In this document: positions 55,421 to 64,000 of the stretch, one piece after another
Numbering within the stretch: position 1 is the stretch's first letter
Layout: each line of letters starts with the position of its first letter
NCBI GenBank assembly: GCA_020631735.1
Contig: CM036221.1
Location: forward strand, 15,357,381 to 15,421,380
DNA length: 64,000 nt
Source of the DNA: Saccharum officinarum
Lineage: Eukaryota > Streptophyta > Magnoliopsida > Poales > Poaceae
Direction: 5' to 3'
Translations under genes and position numbers: made by a program
The notes under the pieces: generated by a model
Databases searched by the model: none
What the model saw: the letters and a program-made list of their open reading frames with translations, nothing else
What the model was told of the DNA's origin: nothing

Positions 55421-56759
55421 AAGTGGCATCACTTTCGTTCTTTCTTTCCACGACAAAACCTTTTGGTTGTGCCATGTAATCATTTTCATACAAATCCCAT
55501 TAGGGAATATTGTCTTTACTTTCATCTTAGGTCATGATGTGCCACTAGCATTTATTGTAATCTATTCATTCTATTTGTGTAAAACCTTTTAATTTAAGTT
55601 GTGCTTTATATCTTATGTTCCCTTTGGAGTCACATTTCGTCTTGTAGACCCTTTACAGCCTACTATTTTGGCTCCATTAGGAACTGCTTCTGTTTCTCAA
55701 ACTTCGTTGGTATTCATCAATTTCATTTTAATTTCCTTAGCTTTTTACCATTTAGATGTGTTAACGCCTCTCATGGTTTCTTCAAATGAGGTGGGATCAC
55801 CCTCCATTTGAATTTCTTCATCAATATATAACTTATAGTCATCAAAAAAATATCTGATTCTCTTATTCTTTGAGACCTTCAGGTCTTTAGCTAATGACAC
55901 TTCTTTCACATGGGATTGTTGTTGCTCTTTCATCATCAATCGATTCTATAGGGTCCTGATGAACTAGATCCTTGTTTTCTTATTCATCTTCTTGAAGGGC
56001 TAACAACATGTGTTGTATGAGTCATACAACATCAACATAGTGTTGAGCATTCGTCGATCTTGAGTCATTGGAGTAGACAATGGTCCCACTTCTCTTCAAG
56101 TCGTAGATCTTTTCATACCATGCTCCCCCATATTACTCCATCTTGTGTAAGGATAGCGTATCTTCAATCTTTCTTATTTTGGGTTTATTCTGGAAAAATC
56201 TATCTCATTTGGTGCTTTAAGCACCATCTTAGTATTCTTAGTCTCATTGCTATCTTCCTGTCGAACTGTAAAAGGTTCAGAAATTTAGCCATTTCTGTAC
56301 TTAGGGGCATCTTTATTATGACTGTTGTACTCCCTCAACGATCACCTTCATCTTTTATATATCACTTTTTCTCTAAATGCAAAGCATACAATGGGGAATT
56401 TTTTCAATTATCTTTCTGAGTTTCTTTCAATTGTCTTTCTATCTTTCTCAATTCATGTCACAATCCCCCCCTCGAAATGTGGCACAAACTCTTCTGCCAC
56501 AATTTCAAAACATTCATAACTCTTGTGAGTGAGGAAACTTTGATTACTAACTTCATCCACATGATTGCATCATGGAAGATGAAATTATTTCTTAATTCGT
56601 ATGGAAGTATGTATTCTTTTTCCTCATTTCACTTCAAGAACTCAACAGAGTCCTTTTCATCAGTACTTCTGCAAGTCAAGCTTGCATGTCATTCTTATCA
56701 TGAGGTTCGTTTTCAACTTCCTTTTGTTCTTAAACTCATACTAGGATAGCACAAAAGCT
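55421..56759 (-). other. Internal Copia 3 sequence, too decayed to assign
   Basis: By position this should be integrase and the start of RT, but I recognise no intact motif on the minus strand. It is T-rich on the plus strand. Confidence 0.4.
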
Positions 56760-58150
56760 ACCCTAAACTTCTCTCCCTGTGCAGGATACACATCGTCATC
56801 TCACTTTCTCCTGCCATGCAGGACAAGTACTATACCAACTTCATCCCGCAATGCGGGTATTTTCTTAAATTTTATGTCGTCATACGAGACAATTCCCTTG
56901 AGGGGACATAAATGCCAGGATTGGCTCATATTCAATCATCAAATTCAGGAATAAATCCGATATTCTTTAACACACATGCTTAATCCGACGTTGGTCAAAT
57001 TAAACATGCATGCCACTCGTTACAATTCATATCATGATGATAAAAAATTGAAAATTAAAATATTTTCATAGAGAGTGCATAAAAGTCATTTCTCAAACTA
57101 AACTCTTATTATTCTATTTATTTCTTGGATCAATATCTCTGAAATCTTTGAAAAACATTTCTCTTCAAGCCACTCTTAAAGAGGACACAGTCTCTCATGC
57201 AATGACCTACTATCATATACACAATTTGTGCTTAGGCTTTTCATCATCTGAGTCACAAGAACCCAGTGCTTTTTCTTTCTCTTTCTTTTCTGCCTTCAAG
57301 AACGAAAGCAAGAAGATCTTTATCTGAAAATTATTCAACAATAGTTATCAACATTAAATTCTGATTTTTTATGTTCTATTCTACATCACCGTTGGGCAGA
57401 TATAAAACAAAACAACTTTCTTCTACATTAATTCTATATCACCGTTGAGCAGATATAGAACAAATGCATAAAACTCATAGATAAAACTCATAAAATTTTC
57501 TATCAATAACTTTTGCTAAAATTAGCAACATCATGAATACAATATTCTTGTACATTAATTCCACATCACCGTTTGGCATAAATGGAATTAACATATGGAA
57601 CAATTCAATTATCATTAACCCTCTTCAAAATTAAATTCTCCCGTTGGTTCGAATTTAATTAGAAGATCATCATCATCATCATCATTTGCAGCGGAAAATC
57701 ATCTTTCTATTTCATGAGCATTTCTTGATCTTTATCTATTCTCTGAAAAATTGGTCACTTTGATGCATAATTTATCAGAGATTTAAATTTCAACTTCAAA
57801 CTCATAAATAAGCTTATAATATTGTTATCATCAACGTTGGTCAGAAAATAACAATATCATAATTTCACTTAAATCATAATGTGAATATCCCTCTAATTAA
57901 AATTCTCTCGTTGGTTCCAATTTTAATTAGAGGATAAACTTTTTATCATTTTCTAAACAATTGTAACTGCTCTTCAAATTAAATCCTCCCGTTGGTTCGG
58001 ATTTAATGAGAAGACAATATTCTTTTTCTTTGTAGCGAAAACATTAATCAAAATTCTTAAAATAATTCTTATTCAGAAGCATTTTTCATACTCATGTACT
58101 CTCTAGACAAATTATCGCGTTGGTTCAAATTTGAGTAGAGATGTAACCTT
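56760..58150. repeat. Array of stem-loops with different stems and a shared CGTTGG loop
   Basis: At least eight palindromes share a loop core: 56975-57008, 57432-57460, 57555-57591, 57623-57665, 57814-57862, 57889-57933, 57971-58014 and 58102-58141. Stems are 8-15 bp and unrelated to each other, for example AATTAAATTC/GAATTTAATT and CTCTAATTAAAATT with its exact complement. Loops read CCCGTTGGTTC, CTCGTTGGTTC, CAACGTTGGTC, CACCGTTGAGC and similar. Four short GC-rich palindromes precede them (56776-56785, 56810-56822, 56845-56857, 56875-56891). No function is known to me. Confidence 0.75.
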
Positions 58151-58158
58151 CAAACTTG

Positions 58159-58548
58159 TCAAAATTCATTACAATTTTCTTCTGAAATAATAAAACAAAA
58201 GTCATAAACTTTACTATTCATCACAGAATTTGCCCTGAAGGCCTGCTCGCAGCCGCGCTGTGCTCCCTGCGGCCCGTGGCCCAGCGCGCGCACAGCACTC
58301 CCACGCTCAGGGTGTAGCTGGCCCAGCAGGGGCCGCTGCCTCTCGGCCCAGCGCAGTTGCCGGCTCACTGCCGCGCCCAGGCCGCAACCTAGGCCTGGGT
58401 CGGCAATCTCATCGGCCGCTCTCGCCCTCTTGGGCTGATTTCGGCCCGAGCCGTCACAACCGTTCATCAGAGATGGACGACTGTCCGCCCTCTTCGGAGG
58501 AATAAAACCAACAACTTCTTCCTTTTCCATAACCCTAATCCATTTCAT
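58159..58548 (-). other. Open frame in the Copia 3 leader, unassigned
   Basis: A 129-residue minus-strand frame starts MKWIRVMEKEEVVGFIPPKR and is GC-rich, unlike the AT-rich flanks. It lies 0.7-1.1 kb downstream of the primer site, where gag would start, but has no gag motif. It may be a captured host fragment; the GC-rich block extends to about 58960. Confidence 0.35.
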
Positions 58549-59234
58549 CTCTTCTCTCTATGCCTTGCTCCGGTGAACGGCGGTAGCCGTCCATGGAGGT
58601 GTCGGCGCCGGTGATGGAAAACCGCCGCCGGTGATGGCCGGTCGGCTCCCCCTCCTTTCTTTTTCTTGTCTATGCTCTTTTCCCTCTCCTTCTCCAGCTC
58701 TCTTTCACGCGCCACACACAACAGCAGTGACCGCCATGGTGACCAAGGGCCGCCGGAGGAGGAGGTCGCAGCGCCGCCGCCGAGCCCCTCGCCGGCTCGC
58801 GAGCTCGCCCGAGGCAGAGCTCATCGCCGTCGAGCGGCCATGCGGGCGGTGCCACTTTTCCTAGTCCCGGAAGGTTCCACGCGGCGGCGTGGCCACGACT
58901 GCCGGTGGCTTGGGTCCTTCCCGCGCGGCGCCATCCGGCGGCCGGCGGTGGTAGCCAGCAGCAGGACCTCTTTTTCTTTCTCTGTGTACTTCGTTAGGGT
59001 TAGGGTTGGTTTCTTTCCGATTCGAAATTGATTCATCTTGTTCTTTTTCCCTCACTGCCCGATCCTTCGTCAGGCAGTTAAGGTTAGGGTTTCGGTTGAA
59101 AACCAATTTCTTTCTTTCGATTCGAAATTTGTTTTCTTTCACCATTTCTTTCCGGATTGAAATCTGTCGCATCTTATTTTCTGTGATTTCGACTTCTTTC
59201 TACCCGATCTGGATCTACAGCTAGTGCTTAGACT

Positions 59235-59247
59235 GGCTCCGATACCA
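59235..59247 (-). other. Primer binding site of Copia 3
   Basis: The minus strand reads TGGTATCGGAGCC one base from the 5' LTR, matching initiator methionine tRNA. Confidence 0.88.
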
Positions 59248-59248
59248 A

Positions 59249-59771
59249 TGTTAGTTCATTGGATCGTCCTAGGTGTAGATCAGTGGGTGGTTCTTTGGTA
59301 TTTGGTATAAACAGGTAGACCATCATAGGATATGATGCTGATATGAACTAGAAAGGAAAGAGGGGAAGGATGCCTGACCGTCGGGCTTGGCTGACAAACT
59401 CGAGGAGGAGGCAGTCACGGCGTCGGTGTAGGCTCTGCGCTAGGGCAGCGATGGGCGGTGAAGGAGCGGAGTCGGTGCAGTGAGGATGCAGTGAAGTCCG
59501 GTGACGGCGTGGGCGTCGCGGTCTAGAGGCGACGAAGGCAGTGGCGCTTCCCGTCGCTGGCAGTGCCTCCCTCTCGATCGGTCTAGGGTTCGGAGTGGGG
59601 TGGCGGCTGGGCGGTGAACCTCTCCTTGAGCCCCTGGCCCCCACCTCCTCTTATAGGCGCTGTGCGACGGGGGCCCACCAGCCAAACAAGGGCTGAGCGT
59701 CCCCGATCAGGACGTGAGATCAGGGCCCACACCTGGCCGTTGGGCCAAGTATGGTGGAGATCAAACCAACA
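59249..59771 (-). repeat. 5' LTR of Copia 3
   Basis: The LTR is 523 bp, closely matching the left LTR with scattered substitutions and small indels (for example an extra CCTAG near 59268). Confidence 0.9.
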
Positions 59772-59776
59772 GTGGC

Positions 59777-60799
59777 ACCACCTGGTCTACTGGATTTGTT
59801 TCCGTGCATGTGCATGTAGCACCACCTGTAATCTCAGATACATAAAATGGATGAGGATTAAGCGGTGTCAAACGATGGACTCTTGTGTGGCACCATCACA
59901 TAAAAATATGTTTTCCTGCTATTTGGACGGTTCCTTTTTTGACGTAATCTGATATCCGCCGTTAGATTAGTTTAGTTTTAGTTTGTTTGATGTACCATGT
60001 GAACCGATGCCACGAAAATAGATCTAGACCTTCAGGGAGCCGTTCACGCCCAATCAACAATGATAGCCGATGGTACTTGCATTGTAGCTGTTTTCCCATT
60101 TCCATTGTTGGACTAAACAAAAATGCACAATAGTTAGTTCCATTCCCGTTGCGACTAGGTAGTTATTTCCTTAGCGTTACCGTTGCTAGTGGTGCAACCA
60201 AACAACACCTAGCATAGTTCCATAGTATTAAATAATATACCTAGTAAGTATTTTATTTGCTAATGTGGTAAATGAATTAAGGAGAGAGAGTAAAATCTGT
60301 AGGCCATGTATGTTTCTCAGGTGAGAAATGGAGTCTTCTCGCGCACCTATGCACATAGAAGCGACAAATCTTGCGTTGGGCAAACCTGAGTGGTTTCCAT
60401 GCGCACCATGTCCCCTTAGAAGTGGATCAGCTACGTCTGCACCCTTGTGGCCATGTTTTCGTGCATCTGCCTCTTCTACAAAGGGAACTTCCAAGCGAGG
60501 CTTTGGAACTCAAGCCACCGCTGCTCTTGCCGTTGCGTGAAGCCTGCAGTGCTCCGACTCCCTTAAAAGACATGCGCGCGTCGGGATGGATAGTGACACA
60601 CGAGATCCGCCTATTGTCTTCCTCCTCTATTCCCCACCGTATTCCTCCTCCCTCCCTTCGTACCCGTCTTCCTCCTCTATCCCATCGCCTCGACCATAGC
60701 CCCCCGTTGCCGGCGGCCTCCTCTCTCGCCGTCCACCCACGTCGGACCATCTTGCCTTTCTCTAATCCCAATCAAAGAGTTCGCCAATGACTCCTCGCC
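59777..60799. other. Intergenic, no gene recognised
   Basis: Short open frames at 60328-60790 are GC-rich but have no recognised motif on either strand. CT-rich runs (60610-60780) resemble a plant 5' region. Confidence 0.4.
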
Positions 60800-61150
60800 C
60801 CCGCCGCCGGCACCGCCCATCCGGTTGTTTCCTACCGCCCGCTTGGCGACGGCGGCGTTGTCTCACTCGCCGCCCCTTAACCCGCCACCATGGCTGACCA
60901 CCATCGTCGGGCTTTCCCTTACTAATCTCGCTGGCCATGGAAGCTTCCCTAAAAATTTGAAACCCTAACCGCCCGGCCGCTGGCACCGCCTATCCAATTG
61001 TCTCCTACCGCGCCACTCGGTGGTGCCGCCGCCGTCTTGCTCTTCACCCCTCAACCCGCCACCATCGCCTGGTCGCCCGCCATCGTAGGGCTCTTCCCTT
61101 TCTAATCCCGCTGGCCATGGAAGGCTCCCCTAAAATTCTAAAACCTAACC
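60800..61150. repeat. Imperfect tandem duplication, ~175-bp unit
   Basis: Two GC-rich units share GGCACCGCC.ATCC, AACCCGCCACCAT, a CTAAT(C)TCGCTGGCCATGGAAG-like core, and CCTAAAA followed by ACCCTAACCGC-like ends. They fall at about 60800-60975 and 60976-61150. Confidence 0.7.
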
Positions 61151-62596
61151 GCCGCCGCCACGGTTGCCTCCTCCACCGCCCCGGCCTGCAGCGATCTCGC
61201 CGCCGACCATCCCGCCCACCCATGGACGAAGCCAGCGGGGGGGCTACCCGGGCTCCAGCCCCCCTACGACCATGATTTCCATGGAGCCCGGGCTAAGCCC
61301 CCTACCACCATGAGGAGGAAGAAGGAAAGGAGGGGCTGGAGGAAGAAGAAGAGGAAGCCAGCCCTCCCTAACACCATTCCTGGCTTCGTCGCTGCGCCCA
61401 CCGGCCGCCTCCTCCCCCTTCGAGTTTTGTCGGCGTCCTCGTGCGTGCGTCAATGCTAAGTAAGAATTTGGGCGGCGCTCCTACTCCTATTTGAGATCGT
61501 GACCTGTTGTCAAATACCACCTCATTCGTGTGTGATTCGTCCCCTAGGAGAATGGATTGGTATGGCCCCCTTGTTTTCTTCCAAAGGTAGTTCCTCAAAG
61601 AGATTTGATAGTTTATGAGAAATTAATTTCATTGTCGATGATCTTGTGAAATCACTGAGCCAGTAGTATTCTGTGGTTGCTTGTCACAACCAATCAACCT
61701 CTTTTTTGTGCATTTATGTTTTCCTCTATGTAGATCCAATTTGGATAGAAATCACTGTAGCTGTTTGTATTGTACCATCATTGACTGGCTTGTTCCTCGT
61801 AAGTACAATCAATTAGTTTTGATCCATTTAGCTATATATTATCTTTGCATCTTATGCATAGTCATCAGTGCATCTAGTATAGAAACTGCTATGTAAATCA
61901 TGGCTAGAAAGAATAGTTTCTACTAGATAATAATTCCTCTATTTCTTCTCTACAAACCAACTATGAAAACTACAGGTTGGGACTGCCCTTATGCTATGCA
62001 CTTAGGTATGCATTATGTCTAGATAAAAAAACATTATATTTAGAAAACTAAAACTTCTTATAATTTGGAATAGAGGGACACTTTTTTTAAATTCGCCAGG
62101 AAACATATTTTCTTATTATTTCTACCTAGAATCATAATTATCAATACTATTTTCATAAATTAGCTAAATAAAAAATAGTTTGGTTTGGACCAAACCTAGA
62201 AGCACACTCTTTGTGGACGAAGGGAGTATATTTTTTCAGTTATGGAATTTTATTTTCAAATTTAGAGTAGAATTGGTTCCTGAATATTACCTCAAATATG
62301 TGTGAAATTAGCCGTTCTATGTTTTACTTGATTACCATAAAAATCAACAACAACGGCTAGTAAAACTGGAACCAGTTCAAGAAAATAAACACTGTACTTT
62401 TTGGCAAAAGAATTACGATTATATATAGAAGAGAAATGTTCTCGTGTTCGCTCGCTCGCTTTTTTTCCCCACAACGTGTCGAGTTCTGTCGATAGCTGAA
62501 GGAAAACCTCTGCTCGTCGAGCGAGCCGTTTGGTCGCGTCTCCACAAACCCTAATCCTCGTCCCCTCCTCCCCCTCCCCTCGAAGCCGCCATCGCC
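61151..62596. other. Upstream region of the Cys-rich gene; MITE remnants
   Basis: GC-rich to about 61400, with a CCCGGGCTCCAGCCCC / GGAGCCCGGGCTAAGCCCC short inverted repeat at 61247-61302. AT-rich after that. CTTCTTATAATTTGGAATAG (62055) and GGACGAAGGGAGTA (62215-62228) look like broken Stowaway sequence. No gene seen. Confidence 0.45.
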
Positions 62597-63608
62597 ATGG
62601 CGACCCCCTTCCGCCCGTCCGCGCCCGCCCCGTCCGCCAAGGGCGGCTGCGGCGGCGACCGCTGCGCCTCCGGCCGCGACGCCTGGCCGCTCCACCACTT
62701 CCGGCACGAGGGCGTCTTCTGCCTGCTCTGCTCCTCCTGCGTGCTCCTCTACAGCCCGTCCGCCTTCTGCGCCGCCTGCGTCCACATCCTCTCCTCCTCC
62801 CCCGCCGCCGCCGCCGCTCCCCCGGGCGATCCCGCCGTCGCCGCGCCCGGGCCCACCGCGCCCTGCTCCGCCTGCGGCGTCTCCGTCGCGCACCTCTCCT
62901 GCGTCCCGGGGCGGACCGTCACCCCTTCGTCTGCCCGCCCTGCGCCGCCGCCGCCGAGGGCAGGGCCTTCTCCTTCGCACCCGCGCCCGGCCGCCGCCCG
63001 CTCCAGGAGCGCGACGCGCGGTCCTCCTCGTCGCCGCGCGCCTCGCGCACGACTCCGTCAGCCGCGCCGCGGCCGCCGCCCGCGAGGAAGCGGAGCGCCG
63101 CGTCGCCGAGGCCGCCGAGGCCAGGAAGCGCTCCCGCGAGATGCTCGACGCCGCCTTCCGCGCGCTCGAGGCGGAGGCCAGGGACGCCAAGATGAAGCCC
63201 GCCGCGGCCGCCCAGCCCCCACCACCCTCCAAGAAGAAGCCCGCGGCCAACCTGCCCCGCCCCCGCCCCCGCCTCCCAAGAAGAAGCCCGAAGCCAATAG
63301 GGACAAGGACAAGCTGCTCAAGCTCAACGCCATGCAGCAGCCTGCACTGGCGTTCGCCGCGGCAGCTGCTGCTGCGGCAGCAGCCACCTCGGTGCCATTG
63401 CCGACGACATCATTCAGGGAGGAGAAGAAACCTGTCGTGAAACAGGAGGAAGCGCAAGGTGACGATTTTGTTACACTGAACCACTGCAGCTGGGAAGCCA
63501 ATCTGTCACTCTCTGTTCACTGATCGCTGTGAAATTCCTGCAGGTTTGGCGCCACCACCGAGGGAGGATAAGGATCGCCCCCCGCTGTTTGGGACCTTGC
63601 AATCGTGA
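62597..63608 (+). pseudogene. Cys-rich zinc-binding-like protein of unknown role, reading frame broken
   Basis: The ATG at 62597 opens MATPFRPSAPAPSAKGGCGGDRC. It continues with a Cys/His cluster resembling a PHD- or B-box-like zinc site: HHFRHEGVFCLLCSSC, FCAACVHI, then CSACGVSVAHLSC. The matching CPPC lies in a different frame near 62930. A charged Ala/Arg helix (EARKRSREMLDAAFRALEAE, 63110-63180) is in the third frame. KKKPEANRDKDKLLKLNAMQ returns to the first frame. A GT-AG intron (63459-63543) joins in frame to a last exon ending FGTLQS with TGA at 63606-63608. Coding-like features in all three frames, in order, point to about three small indels. It is either a recent pseudogene or an assembly error in GC-rich sequence. 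I do not recognise the family. Confidence 0.55.
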
Positions 63609-64000
63609 GATTGTTGGTGCTGTAATCTGCTTCTTCATCCCCCTATTCCATTGCGCTTCTGTGCAGCGAAACAATCCGAGGAGAGACTGAAATTTCTGAG
63701 TCAGTGTAGTGATCTTGCAGAGTGTTAGGATCCCCATTTCAGAGTCTCCTTACCGTAAATCCTATTCTTGACATGCTAGATGATCCTTCCATCCTATGGA
63801 TGCTGGTCTGCATCCTGTATTCCGATTTGTTCTCTTATTTGTAGTGATGAAATGCAACCAGGTTCTCCAGCTTCCAAATTGTGTCGCAGATGGCTTTGGT
63901 TGTTTATCGACGGAGCTAGGTTCAGAAAACAGCGAGTGCTATGCTCAGTCGGACAGCAGGTTTTAGAAGGACGAGCATCCCTAGCTATTGCTCATGTATT
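63609..64000 (+). other. 3' region of the Cys-rich gene
   Basis: Moderate-GC sequence after the stop, probably 3' UTR. No further gene or repeat terminus seen before the window ends. Confidence 0.45.

Larger units (their letters stand above)
53583..59771 (-). mobile_element. Copia retrotransposon 3, complete length but decayed
   Basis: LTRs at 53583-54100 and 59249-59771 start TGTTAGTTCATTGGAT and end AAACCAACA. A perfect GTGGC duplication flanks the element (53578-53582 and 59772-59776). A tRNA-iMet primer site adjoins the right LTR and a polypurine tract adjoins the left LTR, so the element reads on the minus strand. The internal 5.1 kb keeps traces of Copia RNase H and RT and an unusual stem-loop array, but no long frame. 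Confidence 0.92.

Noticed and set aside
56760..58150. CRISPR-like repeat array
   Set aside because: Eukaryotic retrotransposon context; the repeated part is only a 10-11 base loop and spacing is irregular, with stems that differ in each unit.
62357..63250. 297-residue minus-strand frame rich in Ala, Gly and Arg
   Set aside because: Low-complexity reverse of the GC-rich Cys-rich gene; no domain and no splice support.

Overview
This window is nuclear DNA from a grass, most likely an Andropogoneae species (sorghum, Miscanthus or sugarcane type). The evidence is GC-rich first exons with GT-AG introns, large nested LTR retrotransposons, Tourist and Stowaway MITEs, and Helitron-like termini. One 100-base assembly gap lies at 39665-39764. 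Species assignment is inference.

Host genes, left to right: (1) a full-size ABCB/MDR-type ABC transporter (7626-13318, +, ten exons, 1284 aa). (2) A plastid or cytosolic DGAT3-like protein with a thioredoxin-like [2Fe-2S] domain (14243-15880, +, two exons, 403 aa). (3) A MIP18/AE7-type cytosolic Fe-S assembly gene on the minus strand (17044-18254, five exons). It contains an AT-AC (U12-type) intron and a 2-nt frameshift, so it is probably a pseudogene. (4) A snurportin-1 gene (44992-48192, +, nine exons, 469 aa). (5) A Cys-rich zinc-binding-like gene of unknown role whose reading frame is broken (62597-63608, +).

The rest is mostly mobile DNA. The left edge is the 5' end of a SIRE-like Copia element (minus, 1-4294), followed by a decayed LINE RNase H fragment and a cluster of MITEs. 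A second Copia element (minus, 18438-39664) sits about 190 bp upstream of the AE7-like start. It is split by a 16.4-kb Tekay/Del-like chromovirus (21498-37937, +) with ~5-kb LTRs and a perfect GCCCG target duplication. From 39.8 to 44.3 kb are tandem Helitron-like ends and a 601-bp Mutator-like foldback. From 48 to 53.5 kb are MITEs, tandem duplications and a degenerate TGTTGCAAG tract. A third, decayed Copia element (minus, 53583-59771, TSD GTGGC) contains an unusual array of stem-loops.

The most striking observation is an extra ORF between the chromovirus 5' LTR and gag (27229-27885). It begins with a near-copy of the histone H3 N-terminal tail (ARTKRTARKSTGG...), followed by a coiled coil and a very acidic tail. 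The same element carries a chromodomain at the end of integrase, so it encodes both a histone-tail mimic and a histone-tail reader. The long LTRs also hold two exons that read in frame across a canonical intron.
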